Source: SZUA-430 sp040080835
Lineage (GTDB): Bacteria > Pseudomonadota > Alphaproteobacteria > Micropepsales > Micropepsaceae
Direction: 5' to 3'
Length of the DNA stretch: 64,000 bases
NCBI GenBank assembly: GCA_040080835.1
Contig: JBEBHP010000012.1
Coordinates: 62,001 to 126,000, forward strand
The translations under genes were made by a program, and so were the position numbers. Positions 7,793 through 16,915 of this stretch are shown in pieces. Every line of letters begins with the position of its first letter. Within the stretch, counting starts at the first letter, position 1. The notes under the pieces were generated by a model, which did not search any database, was not told the DNA's origin, and was given only the letters and a program-made list of their open reading frames with translations.

Positions 7793-9067
7793 TCAGGTAT
7801 TTGCCTGGAAGTAGCTGAGGTGCCACAGCATCTCATCCTGTGTCATCGGGAAATGAATCCCTTCACGCGCCAGGACAACCTTGCTGGTTGGCAGCCTTGC
7901 CAGGCCATTCTGAATCCTGACCGCGACGCGCACAGGCAGCTTGGCCTTCCAGACCAGCGCCACAATGGCCTTGCCGGACTGGCTCACAAGGATACGCTCG
8001 ACAATGTGCTTTGGCACCTGACTGAGCATGGCCAGCGCATGGCATACCAAGCGACGATTGTTGTCTTCGACAGCCTGGATCACAAACTCGTCGTTCAGGC
8101 GGCCGGCTCCTGCCGCTGCCAGAACCTCTGATGCAGCCAGTTCGTCGCTGCTCCTGCTGTCGTGCGCAACTCCTTCTTCCTCGAGACGTTCGCGCACGCG
8201 CTTGCCGAGCAGGCTTGCCGTTCCTTCGTCCAGATCTCCTCGCTCGCACAGCATGCGCAGAAGCGACGAGCTTACGAAGCCAGCAATTCTTCGAACGGCC
8301 CTTAGGGACAGGTCCGCTCGCATTACCACGGGCTGGTGCCAGGCTTCGACGTCGGCTGCGTTCTCGACGATGCGGTCGAGCGCGGCCTCGCGAATTTGCG
8401 CGTTCGGGTTTGCGAGAAGAGCAGCAATCGCCGAGACGTCAAAGGACGCTATCAGCGCGTCGGACACGCGTTCGCTGACGCGTTCGCGCTTTGCAATCGC
8501 GGCGAGCCTTCCTTCCACATGTGCGCCGGCCACGATCTCTATGAGGTCGTCGTCGCCCAAAAGCGGTGAGTATTCCAGGATTGGCGCGCTGACAATCAGT
8601 TCGATGTCCCTGGCCAATTGCTTGACGATGTATGCGGGTACATTGGTGGATGACCGAATTTCCTCGGCCAGAATTGCGCGAACGCGGGGAAGGCTATCGT
8701 GGGCGAGGCGTTCCATCACTTCGATCGCGAGATCGCGGACCCTGGTGGCCTCGGTCTCGTCCAGACCCGGAACAAGGCGGCCAATCTTGCGTGCCAGTTC
8801 ACAGCGTACATCTTCGTCGGTGTCCGCGCACAGGATCCTGTTCGCCTGCTGTGGCGTTGACGGATTGGCGGCTACGCGCCTTCGAATGACGACCGACTGA
8901 TCGGATGCGAGGTAGTACAGGATCTCGGGTTCAACGCCTTCCTGGCCTGCAAGATGCTCCCTGATCCGCAGGGCTTGCGTAGCGAGCGCGTCGCGCGCTT
9001 CAGCGTAGGACATCTTCCGGGCTTGCTTTTCCGTGGATGCGAGTGTGCTTTTCAACCACTTCAGCAT
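7793..9067 (-). CDS. DUF2336 domain-containing protein
   Basis: A 424-residue soluble protein of the alphaproteobacterial DUF2336 family, built of HEAT-like helical repeats: LASDQSVVIRRRVAANP, DTDEDVRCELARKIG, HDSLPRVRAILAEEI, NPNAQIREAALDRIV. The residues APILEYSPLLGDDDLIEIV are a family hallmark. No catalytic motif is visible; a protein-interaction scaffold role is inferred from the repeats. It lies 2 nt downstream of the PAS-domain gene on the same strand, so it is probably co-transcribed, and it is convergent with the DUF1036 gene. Confidence 0.85.
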   Translation of the reverse strand: MLKWLKSTLASTEKQARKMSYAEARDALATQALRIREHLAGQEGVEPEILYYLASDQSVVIRRRVAANPSTPQQANRILCADTDEDVRCELARKIGRLVPGLDETEATRVRDLAIEVMERLAHDSLPRVRAILAEEIRSSTNVPAYIVKQLARDIELIVSAPILEYSPLLGDDDLIEIVAGAHVEGRLAAIAKRERVSERVSDALIASFDVSAIAALLANPNAQIREAALDRIVENAADVEAWHQPVVMRADLSLRAVRRIAGFVSSSLLRMLCERGDLDEGTASLLGKRVRERLEEEGVAHDSRSSDELAASEVLAAAGAGRLNDEFVIQAVEDNNRRLVCHALAMLSQVPKHIVERILVSQSGKAIVALVWKAKLPVRVAVRIQNGLARLPTSKVVLAREGIHFPMTQDEMLWHLSYFQANT

Positions 9068-9069
9068 TG

Positions 9070-10167
9070 TCAGGTCCCCTGCATTTCACTTGAGTTTCGA
9101 GATTTGAGAAGGCTCGCGAGCGCGATTGCGATACCCAGATGCGGGACCACGGATTCAAGCAGCTTGCGTTCGTTGTCCTGATAGAGGCTTTCGCCGTCAC
9201 GGCGGGAAACCGCGACACAGCCATTGGTCTGGCCATGATACGTTGTCGCGTACTCAAGCCGGTTTGAGGTCAGGGACGCGGCACCGATCGAAGTGTTCAT
9301 GCGCGCATCCGTGGACTGAATCATGGCATGGTCGGATGCCGTCGCGGCGCATAGTGCATCCACCGCTGCCAGCATCATGCGACGCGGTTCGACCTGCGCC
9401 CTCATCGCGGTAACAACTGCGCTCAGAAGTTCTTCTCTCGCGCGGGCGTGTTCAACCTGTTGTTCCTGGAGTCGAAGCTTGGTCAGGTTCCGCACTGCGC
9501 CGCGCGCGCCACACCATGCACCATCAGCGTCCTGCATGGGGACTGCGGTCACGACGATGCAGGCATCCTTGCCTGACTTGTCGGTTGTCCAGACTTCCTC
9601 GGACTGGACCGGTGTCTTCACGGAGAAGAGTGATGCAACGCCGGCGTTGGTGAAGAAACTGCGTGGCCGCGTTCCGTGAAGTTCCCTTGCACTGTATCCC
9701 AGGAATCCTGCTGGTGACGTGTAGGTGAAATGCGCCAGTGCATCGGTCTCAAAGGCAAAGTCGTTGGAGCAAAGCGCCAGGTCGCGAAAGAGCTGGCGCG
9801 AGGCTGCAAGCGCATTCACAAGGTTGGCTTCGAGAGTGTTGTCTTTCGCCAGCACCAGCATGTAGCTTGGCGGTACGGGCACCAACGTGATGTCAAACCG
9901 CCTTTTGTTTTCTTCGCCAGGATGGCCTGCAGTGTGAATGCGTACGATTTGAATCCTGCCTGCAAGGCGGGCGTCGATGATCGCGGTGCGCAATGAGACG
10001 ATCAGCGATGAGCCGCTAAATAGGGACTGGGCTGCTTCATTGGCGCGAATGATGGTGCCGTCCGATGTGGTGAACGCAGCCGGCATCGACGTCGAATCAA
10101 CTTGTGCACAGGCCCAAGCTTCTCCGTTCCAGACGTCCCGAGAATCCGATATCCGCGTTTTGCGCAC
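9070..10167 (-). CDS. PAS-domain sensory protein with GAF-like C-terminus
   Basis: A cytosolic protein of about 365 residues. A first PAS-like unit begins PAAFTTSDGTIIRANEAAQSLF, and a second PAS unit follows (LALCSNDFAFETDALAHFTYTSPAG ... GARGAVRNLTKL, with the PAC-type ending). A coiled coil (LQEQQVEHARAREELL) then leads to a degenerate GAF-like region ending NERKLLESVVPHLGIAIALAS. No kinase, GGDEF or EAL domain is present, so the output is unknown. GTG 10167 is preferred because AGG lies 6 nt upstream; the frame is open to a GTG at 10215, whose GGGAGG overlaps the codon. Upstream at 10223-10239, a TAAAACG heptamer occurs twice, 3 nt apart. Confidence 0.75.
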   Translation of the reverse strand: MRKTRISDSRDVWNGEAWACAQVDSTSMPAAFTTSDGTIIRANEAAQSLFSGSSLIVSLRTAIIDARLAGRIQIVRIHTAGHPGEENKRRFDITLVPVPPSYMLVLAKDNTLEANLVNALAASRQLFRDLALCSNDFAFETDALAHFTYTSPAGFLGYSARELHGTRPRSFFTNAGVASLFSVKTPVQSEEVWTTDKSGKDACIVVTAVPMQDADGAWCGARGAVRNLTKLRLQEQQVEHARAREELLSAVVTAMRAQVEPRRMMLAAVDALCAATASDHAMIQSTDARMNTSIGAASLTSNRLEYATTYHGQTNGCVAVSRRDGESLYQDNERKLLESVVPHLGIAIALASLLKSRNSSEMQGT

Positions 10168-10306
10168 ATCCCACCTGAGTGAAAGGCATATTTTGGAATG
10201 AGCAAAATACGACACCTCCCATTAAAACGGCCTAAAACGCCGCAGCAAACTAGGGTTAATCCGAGGTTGCGAAGTTGAACGGGATCAAGCAATTTCGCCG
10301 ACCGAA

Positions 10307-11023
10307 ATGAAAAATTCACCACATCCGTCACCTGACTTCTCACATATCGAAGACTGGATCTTCGATCTGGACAACACGCTCTATCCGCCATCGTGCAATC
10401 TGTTTTCGCAAATTGACACGAAGATGCGGAGTTTCATTTGCGATCTTCTTGGCGTGGATGAGGCAGAAGCTTACCGGCTCCAGAAGCAGTATTTTCGTGA
10501 ACATGGCACGACGCTGTCGGGACTCATGAAGGTTCACGACATCAAGCCTGAGCGGTTCCTCGAGCACGTGCATGACCTCGATGTGTCCATCATTCCCAAG
10601 GATCCGTTGCTCGGGCAGGCACTGATGGCACTGCCGGGGCGCAGGCTCGTCTACACCAACGGGACGGTCGCACATGCCGAGCGCGTGCTCGCACAGATCG
10701 GCATCGACCATCTTGTGGATGATATTTTTGACATTGTGCTCGCTGACTATCATCCCAAGCCCAGGGCAGAGTCGTTTGATCGCTTTGTCAAACGGCACAG
10801 CATAGACCCCGTTCGCTCGGCGATGTTTGAAGATCTCGACCGGAACTTGGCACCTGCGCACGAGTTGGGTATGACAACAGTCCTTGTGCGCGCCCTTGAT
10901 GGTCATGCCGATCCCGCCGTGCGGGGCTGGGGTGAACCTGCCGAAGGTGCAGCGCATATTCATTTTCGAACCGAGGACCTTGCAGATTTTCTTTTCTCGA
11001 TCCGCCTCCGGAGCAAGCCATGA
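10307..11023 (+). CDS. HAD-superfamily pyrimidine 5'-nucleotidase
   Basis: A 238-residue HAD hydrolase. Motif I is FDLDNTLYP (nucleophile Asp near residue 23), motif II is VYTNGT, and the motif III/IV region is PKPRAESFDRFVKRH ... AMFEDLDRNLAPAHELGMTTVLV. This is the pattern of the yeast SDT1-like 5'-nucleotidase group found beside dapD in many alphaproteobacteria. It likely dephosphorylates pyrimidine mononucleotides (family inference). The stop overlaps the dapD ATG by 4 nt. Confidence 0.88.
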   Translation: MKNSPHPSPDFSHIEDWIFDLDNTLYPPSCNLFSQIDTKMRSFICDLLGVDEAEAYRLQKQYFREHGTTLSGLMKVHDIKPERFLEHVHDLDVSIIPKDPLLGQALMALPGRRLVYTNGTVAHAERVLAQIGIDHLVDDIFDIVLADYHPKPRAESFDRFVKRHSIDPVRSAMFEDLDRNLAPAHELGMTTVLVRALDGHADPAVRGWGEPAEGAAHIHFRTEDLADFLFSIRLRSKP

Positions 11024-11847
11024 ACTGGACCAAACTTCAGATTGCCGTCGACAAGGCGTGGGAGAGCAGGGACGCGATCTCACCTGCAACCACGGGCGAG
11101 GCGCGCACCGCCGTTGAAGAAACGCTTGCGGGTCTCGATTGTGGTGAGTTTCGCGTGGCTGAGAAAGTCACAGGGGAATGGCATACGCACCAGTGGATCA
11201 AAAAGGCGGTGCTGCTGTCGTTCCGCCTGCAGCCGATGGCCCTCATTCCGGGAAGCGCCGGCGACGGACACTGGTATGACAAGGTGCCTTCCAAATTTGC
11301 GAAGTGGAACGATGCAGATTTCGCGCGCGCCGGATTTCGTGCCGTGCCAGGCGCGATCGTGCGACGCTCGGCCTTTGTTGCCAAGGGTGCCGTGCTGATG
11401 CCGAGTTTCATCAATGTCGGCGCCTATGTCGACGAAGGCACGATGGTCGACACGTGGGCAACCGTTGGTTCTTGCGCGCAGATTGGCAAGAACTGCCATA
11501 TCTCTGGCGGCACAGGAATCGGCGGCGTCCTTGAGCCTCTGCAGGCGAACCCTGTCATCGTTGAAGACAATTGCTTCATCGGGGCGAGATCGGAAGTGGC
11601 CGAAGGCGTGATTGTTGGTGAAGGCGCGGTGATCGGCATGGGTGTGTTCCTGGGGCAGTCGACAAAAATCGTCGACCGCGCGAGCGGCCAGATCCATCTT
11701 GGAAAGGTCCCACCATATTCGGTCGTCGTTGCGGGGACGCTTCCCGGTGGCCCCGATCGGCCGTCGCTCTACTGCGCCGTGATCGTGAAGACGGTGGACG
11801 CGCGGACGCGTTCCAAAACCTCAATCAACGAATTGTTGCGTGACTGA
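11020..11847 (+). CDS. dapD: 2,3,4,5-tetrahydropyridine-2,6-dicarboxylate N-succinyltransferase
   Basis: A 275-residue enzyme of the succinylase branch of lysine/meso-diaminopimelate synthesis. The N-terminal helical domain is followed from about residue 105 by a left-handed beta-helix of hexapeptide repeats (GAVLMPSFINVGAYVDEGTMVD; GGTGIGGVLEPLQANPVIVEDNCFIGARSEV). The length is normal. It overlaps the nucleotidase upstream and shares one base with the CinA-family gene downstream (TGATG). It works with dapE, 1.7 kb further along. Confidence 0.97.
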   Translation: MNWTKLQIAVDKAWESRDAISPATTGEARTAVEETLAGLDCGEFRVAEKVTGEWHTHQWIKKAVLLSFRLQPMALIPGSAGDGHWYDKVPSKFAKWNDADFARAGFRAVPGAIVRRSAFVAKGAVLMPSFINVGAYVDEGTMVDTWATVGSCAQIGKNCHISGGTGIGGVLEPLQANPVIVEDNCFIGARSEVAEGVIVGEGAVIGMGVFLGQSTKIVDRASGQIHLGKVPPYSVVVAGTLPGGPDRPSLYCAVIVKTVDARTRSKTSINELLRD

Positions 11848-12353
11848 TGGCCAATATCTGGACCTTGGGTGAGCGAGCAGGGGAATTGCTGAAGGCGCGG
11901 CGCGAGCGCGTGGCGGTTTCCGAGTCATCGTCAGGCGGATTGATCAGCGCTGCCCTGCTGGCTGTTCCCGGTGCTTCGGTTTATTACACGGCTGGCGGCG
12001 TGATCTACACACCTCGCGCTCTGCTCGGGCTTTTGGGGGCGAACAAGGAAGATGTGACAGCGCGCGGCCTGCGATCAAGCACGGAACCGTACGCACTGTT
12101 CATCGCCGAAACCGTCCGGCAGCGCGTACGTGTTGAGTGGGGCGTTGCTGAAACGGGTGCTGCAGGTCCGACGGGCAACCCCTATGGCGATCCCGCAGGT
12201 CACACCTGTGTTGCCGTGAACGGGCCCGTATCGCGCAGCCGCATGCTCAGGACGGGCAGCGACGACCGCAAGGGCAACATGCACATGTTTGCGGAAGAAG
12301 CCCTGAAACTGTTCATTGAAGTGCTGGAAACGGCTCCCGCCTCACAGGGGTGA
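11847..12353 (+). CDS. CinA family protein (PncC-type nicotinamide-nucleotide amidase domain)
   Basis: A 168-residue stand-alone CinA C-terminal domain: VAVSESSSGGLISAALLAVPGAS (with the Ser/Gly loop), GGVIYTP, and WGVAETGAAGPTGNPYGDPAGHTCVAV. The family hydrolyses NMN to nicotinate mononucleotide. The usual CinA motif SxTGG is SSSGG here, so activity is likely but the exact substrate is not certain. It is coupled to dapD by a TGATG junction and its 3' end overlaps the convergent monooxygenase gene by 12 nt. Confidence 0.85.
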   Translation: MANIWTLGERAGELLKARRERVAVSESSSGGLISAALLAVPGASVYYTAGGVIYTPRALLGLLGANKEDVTARGLRSSTEPYALFIAETVRQRVRVEWGVAETGAAGPTGNPYGDPAGHTCVAVNGPVSRSRMLRTGSDDRKGNMHMFAEEALKLFIEVLETAPASQG

Positions 12354-12647
12354 CATGGCTGCCACTTCGATCAACTGCAGCTTCCTGTCGGTGATGCCGA
12401 ACGTCGGCCAGGCGGCGCGCCACTTTTCGAGGTGCGGTGTCTTGAAGTGGGCCTGCAGTGCGTCTTTGTCCCGCCAGACTTCGTAGACACGCACAAGACC
12501 CGGGTCGAGGACGTCGACCGAATAGGAATATTCGATGCAGCCGTCTTCCCTGAGCGAGGATGCAATCATCGACTGCATGATATCGCGGGCGGCGTGAAGG
12601 CTTGCGGGATCAATACGCACTGTTCCTGCAACGATGATCATGTTCAT
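12342..12647 (-). CDS. Putative quinol monooxygenase (ABM domain)
   Basis: A 101-residue single-domain ABM/YgiN-like protein with the dimeric ferredoxin-like fold. Family patterns are AGTVRIDPASL, EDGCIEYSYSVD, VYEVWRDKDALQAHFKTPHL. Such proteins oxidise quinols or act as small-molecule detoxifying enzymes without cofactors. The start overlaps the stop of the upstream SDR by 4 nt, giving a two-gene leftward operon. Confidence 0.85.
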   Translation of the reverse strand: MNMIIVAGTVRIDPASLHAARDIMQSMIASSLREDGCIEYSYSVDVLDPGLVRVYEVWRDKDALQAHFKTPHLEKWRAAWPTFGITDRKLQLIEVAAMSPL

Positions 12648-13504
12648 TCTCCCGGCGGCGCGAGCTGGAAATCTTCGGTGAAAGCCTGAATGATCGGCGC
12701 GTAGACGCCGGCCTCGCGTTCTCCGGTCGGACCAACCGTGATGCCGCCGTCAACGACCAGCGCATGACCGTTGACGAATTTTGAGCCGTCCGAGCCCAGA
12801 AACAATGCTGCTTCCGCGATGTCTTCGGGAAGACCCGTACGTGGAATTGGTTGCGACTGGTTGAAGGCGCGGAGGGCAGATTTCACGGTCTGGTCTGCGA
12901 CCTGGGTCGCCAGGCCCAGTCCCTTGGCGAAGATCGGCGTCGCGATCAACCCGGGACAAATGCAGTTGACGCGAATGTGCGAGGGACCCAACTGGGCTGC
13001 CGCAAGTTTCGTCATGTGCACGATCGATGCCTTGGCGACTGAATAGAGGATTGGGCCGAATCCATTTTGCAGTCCGGCGACGGAAGCGGTTGAAATGATG
13101 GAGCCGCCGCCTGCCGTGCGCATGTGCGGGGCCGCATACTTCATGCCGAACATTGCCGCCAGCACATGCATGTGCATGACAGAGTCAAAGTTTTCGGTCG
13201 TGACTGCTTCAACCTGATCGGTCGCGCCGGGTGTACCTGCGTTGTTGAACAGGATGTCAATCCGGCCGAAGGTGCTGACGGCGGTTTCAATGGCAGACCT
13301 GATGTCGCCTTCCTGCTGAACGTCGCAGCGGACGTAGCGCAAGGCCTTGCCGTGCTCTTCCGTCATGCGCGCGCCCTTGTCGTCCTGGATGTCGGCCGCG
13401 ACGACGCGAGCGCCTTCCCTGACGAACAGGTCTGTCGTGGCTTTGCCTATGCCGGACGCTGCACCCGTGATTACTGCGACTTTGCCGTTAAGACGACCTG
13501 CCAT
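12644..13504 (-). CDS. SDR family NAD(P)-dependent oxidoreductase
   Basis: 286 residues from the ATG at 13504, chosen because AGGGAA lies upstream and the protein then opens directly with the cofactor-binding strand (VAVITGAASGIGKAT). It has the classical SDR motifs TGxxxGIG, LFNNAGTPG and STASVAGLQNGFGPILYSVAKAS (catalytic Ser, Tyr and Lys all present), so it is an active dehydrogenase in form. The insert GLATQVADQTVKSALRAF in the substrate loop is unremarkable. The substrate is unknown. It is paired with the ABM monooxygenase and divergent from dapE. Confidence 0.88.
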   Translation of the reverse strand: MAGRLNGKVAVITGAASGIGKATTDLFVREGARVVAADIQDDKGARMTEEHGKALRYVRCDVQQEGDIRSAIETAVSTFGRIDILFNNAGTPGATDQVEAVTTENFDSVMHMHVLAAMFGMKYAAPHMRTAGGGSIISTASVAGLQNGFGPILYSVAKASIVHMTKLAAAQLGPSHIRVNCICPGLIATPIFAKGLGLATQVADQTVKSALRAFNQSQPIPRTGLPEDIAEAALFLGSDGSKFVNGHALVVDGGITVGPTGEREAGVYAPIIQAFTEDFQLAPPGE

Positions 13505-13573
13505 TTGTTCCCTGCGACTGCTTTGAGTTTCTGATCGATTGACCGATCCCGATGCTGGTTCTAAATCTCTGGC

Positions 13574-14761
13574 ATGGAAACACAAGAGCGCGCCAGACTT
13601 TCAGATCCGCTTCATCTGGCCCAGGAACTCATTCGCTGTCGCAGCGTCACCCCGCATGACGCTGGCGCGCTTGATGTCTTGCAGCGCGCGCTTGAGGCCA
13701 TCGGCTTTGAGTGCCATCGCCTGCCGTTCGATTCAGGCGGCCCCATGATTGAAAACCTGTATGCGCGGAAGGGCCGTTCAGGGCCGAATTTCTGCTTTGC
13801 GGGACACACCGACGTTGTGCCCCCGGGAGATGTCAGTAGCTGGCGCTTTGATCCCTTTGAGGCGCGTGTCGACGGCGGCACGCTGTTCGGGCGCGGCGCT
13901 GCCGACATGAAGAGCGCGATTGCGGCGTTCGTAGCGGCCGTGTCCAGACTTGGCAACCAACTTGATGATCGCGGCTCCGTCAGTCTGCTGATCACGGGTG
14001 ACGAAGAAGGAACCGCAGTTGACGGTACCGTTCGCGTGCTTGAATGGCTGGCCGAACGCCAGGAGAAACTGGACCACTGCATCGTTGGCGAACCCACGGC
14101 AGAGTTTTCCGCTGGTGACACAGTCAAGACGGGGAGGCGGGGAAGTCTGACCGCCAATCTGGTCGTGCAGGGTGCGCAAGGCCATGTCGGCTATCCGGAG
14201 CGCGCCAACAACCCCATACCGGGGCTTGCGGCTGTGCTGGTGAGGCTGACCGGTCGCCGACTGGACGAGGGCAATGCTGCGTTCCAGCGCTCCAACCTGG
14301 AGGTCACGACGGTGGATGTCGGCAATCCTGCAAGCAACGTGATCCCGGCTTCGGCCCGCGCGACATTCAATATTCGCTTCAACACAGAGCAGACGGCGGA
14401 GGGTCTGGAACGGTGGATCGAGAGCGAAATCGAGGCTGGTCTCGCGCCCTTCAAGCTGGCGCATGATGTCAAGTTCACGCGTGGTGCGCATCCATTTCTG
14501 ACACAGCCTGGCACATTTACGACGCTGATCGGCAGGGCCGTCGAGAAAGTAACGGGAAGTCAACCCAAACTCTCCACAACGGGAGGCACGTCCGACGCGC
14601 GCTTCATTCACGCTTATTGCCCGGTTGCAGAAATTGGATTGGCTGGTACCACGATGCACAAGACAGATGAATGTGCCCGGCTTTCGGACCTGGAGCATCT
14701 GACTCAAATCTACCAAGAGATCCTTTCCTCGTACTTCCGATCAAATGGCGCTCAACGATGA
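13574..14761 (+). CDS. dapE: Succinyl-diaminopimelate desuccinylase
   Basis: A 395-residue M20-family zinc hydrolase that cleaves N-succinyl-LL-diaminopimelate. Metal ligands are visible in FCFAGHTDVVPPGD (H78, D80), GRGAADMK and TGDEEGTA (catalytic/metal Glu pair). The dimerisation domain spans about 180-295, and the C-terminal ligand His lies in GLAGTTMHKTDECARLSDL. The length is typical. Its stop overlaps the start of a membrane protein gene (ATGA), followed by murI, so diaminopimelate and D-glutamate supply for peptidoglycan appear to be co-expressed. Confidence 0.96.
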   Translation: METQERARLSDPLHLAQELIRCRSVTPHDAGALDVLQRALEAIGFECHRLPFDSGGPMIENLYARKGRSGPNFCFAGHTDVVPPGDVSSWRFDPFEARVDGGTLFGRGAADMKSAIAAFVAAVSRLGNQLDDRGSVSLLITGDEEGTAVDGTVRVLEWLAERQEKLDHCIVGEPTAEFSAGDTVKTGRRGSLTANLVVQGAQGHVGYPERANNPIPGLAAVLVRLTGRRLDEGNAAFQRSNLEVTTVDVGNPASNVIPASARATFNIRFNTEQTAEGLERWIESEIEAGLAPFKLAHDVKFTRGAHPFLTQPGTFTTLIGRAVEKVTGSQPKLSTTGGTSDARFIHAYCPVAEIGLAGTTMHKTDECARLSDLEHLTQIYQEILSSYFRSNGAQR

Positions 14762-15372
14762 ACCTTGACTATGCGCGCCGTTCGATCGGCGCCGCCTTTC
14801 TCCTTGCCGTCCGTGATCAAAAGGCCTGGAACCAATTTGACCTGACGAGTGACGGGTTCTTCCGGTCGTTTGCAGCGATCCTGTTTGTCATGCCATTCAA
14901 CATCCTGTTTGACCTGTTTGCGCTGAAGCTATCGGAAGCGCGCACGCTGGCTGAAAGTGCATCGGGCGAGCCCGGCAGCTACAGTTATGGCGAGATGATG
15001 TTTTCGACTGCCGCACTGGGTATCGAGTGGATCATATTCCCGCTCTTTGCGTTGGTGCTGCTGTCCTTCCTCGGGCTGTCGACGCGCTATTCGCAATACA
15101 TCATTGCGCACAACTGGGGCCGTATCGTTACCGAGCTCCTGAACCTTCCCGCCATCGTGCTGTTCTCGCTCGGCGTGATTTCGCACCAGGTGGCTGTCGA
15201 CTTCCTGTTCATCACGCTTGGCCTGACACTCTACTACCGCTTCTATGTTGCGCAGACGGCGCTTGAGGTTGGATGGGGACTTGCGATGGCGCTTTCCATA
15301 CTTGAGCTGCTGCTCACAATCTTCTTTGCGATTGCGGTGTCCAGCAGCGCGTCGCTCTGGCTGCCTGCATGA
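14758..15372 (+). CDS. Conserved integral membrane protein of unknown function
   Basis: 204 residues with five to six predicted membrane segments (FAAILFVMPFNILFDLFAL; IEWIIFPLFALVLLSFLGL; LLNLPAIVLFSLGVI; VDFLFITLGLTLYYRFYV; ALSILELLLTIFFAIAVSS). The ATG overlaps the dapE stop, which fixes the start; an upstream in-frame ATG inside dapE is not used. It is coupled to murI by an ATGA overlap. I do not recognise a named family, and the topology vaguely resembles Yip1-type proteins. Confidence 0.8.
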   Translation: MNLDYARRSIGAAFLLAVRDQKAWNQFDLTSDGFFRSFAAILFVMPFNILFDLFALKLSEARTLAESASGEPGSYSYGEMMFSTAALGIEWIIFPLFALVLLSFLGLSTRYSQYIIAHNWGRIVTELLNLPAIVLFSLGVISHQVAVDFLFITLGLTLYYRFYVAQTALEVGWGLAMALSILELLLTIFFAIAVSSSASLWLPA

Positions 15373-16184
15373 GCCATCCGCAGGCGCCGATCGCCATTTT
15401 TGACTCCGGTGTTGGCGGTCTCACGGTTGCAGCCGCCATCGCTCGGCTGTTGCCGAACGAGCATCTGATTTATCTCGGGGACACAGCTCGGCTGCCCTAC
15501 GGCACCAAAAGTGCCGAAACCGTGACGAAGTATGCCGTCCAGGCGACGCGGACGCTGATGCGGTTTAATCCGAAAATGATCGTCGTGGCGTGCAACACGG
15601 CTTCGGCGGTGGCGCTGCCGGTGCTGGCTGCGGCCTATGCGCCGATTCCGGTGCTGGGGGTCGTTGAGCCGGGTGCGAAAGCTGCGGTCGCTGCCAGCCG
15701 CAGCGGCTCGATCGCCGTCATTGCGACGGAAGGCACCGTGAAGGGTGGTGCTTACGTGCGTGCCATCCGCGCGCTCAACCCGTCAGCACAGATTGTGCAA
15801 CGCGCCTGTCCGCTGTTCGTGGCGCTGGCAGAGGAGGGCTGGACCAGCGGTGCTGTCCCGGAGCTCGCTGCGCAGGCCTACCTGAAGGACATATTCGGTG
15901 CCGCCGCGCAACCTGATACACTGGTGCTGGGCTGCACGCATTTTCCCGTGCTGGTCGAGCCAATCCGCAAAGCGGTTGGGCCATCAGTCACACTGGTGGA
16001 CAGCGCTGAAACTGTTGCCCGAGAGATCGCGAGCCTGCTGAATTCCATGCCGGGAACGGGTCATGCCACGCCCAATGTGTTTTTGAGTACCGATGCGCCT
16101 GACAGGTTTGCCCGTGTCGGATCACTGTTCTTCGGTGCCGTGATCGAACCCGATCAGGTCGAACTGGTCGACCTGGCGTCGTAG
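15369..16184 (+). CDS. murI: Glutamate racemase
   Basis: A 271-residue cofactor-independent racemase supplying D-glutamate for peptidoglycan. FDSGVGGLTV and GDTARLPYG start the fold. The two catalytic cysteines are in VACNTAS (C75) and LGCTHFPVL. Length is normal. It is the last gene of dapE - membrane protein - murI. Its 3' end overlaps the convergent truA gene by 31 bp. Confidence 0.96.
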   Translation: MSHPQAPIAIFDSGVGGLTVAAAIARLLPNEHLIYLGDTARLPYGTKSAETVTKYAVQATRTLMRFNPKMIVVACNTASAVALPVLAAAYAPIPVLGVVEPGAKAAVAASRSGSIAVIATEGTVKGGAYVRAIRALNPSAQIVQRACPLFVALAEEGWTSGAVPELAAQAYLKDIFGAAAQPDTLVLGCTHFPVLVEPIRKAVGPSVTLVDSAETVAREIASLLNSMPGTGHATPNVFLSTDAPDRFARVGSLFFGAVIEPDQVELVDLAS

Positions 16185-16915
16185 TCTACTCTCACAAGAT
16201 AAAGCCCGTCTGGTGGTGCGACGGGGCCGCAGGCTGATCGGTCCATGGCTTCGAGCGCCTTGCGCATGCTCAGTGGCGGCCACTTGCCGGCGCCCACCTG
16301 CTTCAACGAGCCTACCATCGAGCGCACCTGGTGGTGCAGGAACGAGCGGGCTGAGGCTGCGATCTCGATGTCGCGGCCCATGCGCGACACGCGAAGGACA
16401 TCAAGCGTCTTCATGGGTGACTTCGCCTGACACTCCGCCGCGCGGAAGGTCGTGAAGTCGTGGTGCCCGACCAGGTATTGGGCGCCAGCGTGCATTGCAT
16501 CGGCGTCGAGGTCGACCGCCACCTGCCAGGCGTGCCCTGCATCGAGCGTCAGCGGGCTGCGGCGGTTGGCGATCCGGTAGATGTAGTGGCGCGCGGTTGC
16601 GTCGAAGCGGGCATGGAAGTCGTCAGCGACCGCTTCGGCCTTCAGGATTGCAACGGGATGGGGACGCAGATGCGCGTTCAGTGCGTCCTGGATCTTGTGC
16701 GGCTCGAAGGGCTTTTCGATGTCGGCGTGTGCCACCTGGCCGAGGGCGTGTACGCCCGTGTCGGTGCGTCCTGCCGCCGTGATCGTGACTGTTTCTCCGG
16801 TCAGTTTGAGAATCGCGTGCTCGATCGAGCCCTGAACCGATGGGCCGTTGTCCTGCCGCTGCCAGCCCACGAAAGGGCGGCCATCATACTCGACGGTGAG
16901 TTTCCAGCGGGTCAT
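16154..16915 (-). CDS. truA: tRNA pseudouridine(38-40) synthase
   Basis: 253 residues. The catalytic motif GRTDTGVHALGQ places the nucleophile at D52; YDGRPFVGWQRQ and RSFLHHQVRSMVG are conserved TruA signatures. It modifies U38-U40 in the anticodon arm. Its ATG overlaps the fmt stop by one base (TGATG), so it ends a leftward def-fmt-truA operon, an arrangement common in alphaproteobacteria. Confidence 0.96.
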   Translation of the reverse strand: MTRWKLTVEYDGRPFVGWQRQDNGPSVQGSIEHAILKLTGETVTITAAGRTDTGVHALGQVAHADIEKPFEPHKIQDALNAHLRPHPVAILKAEAVADDFHARFDATARHYIYRIANRRSPLTLDAGHAWQVAVDLDADAMHAGAQYLVGHHDFTTFRAAECQAKSPMKTLDVLRVSRMGRDIEIAASARSFLHHQVRSMVGSLKQVGAGKWPPLSMRKALEAMDRSACGPVAPPDGLYLVRVDYDARSTSST

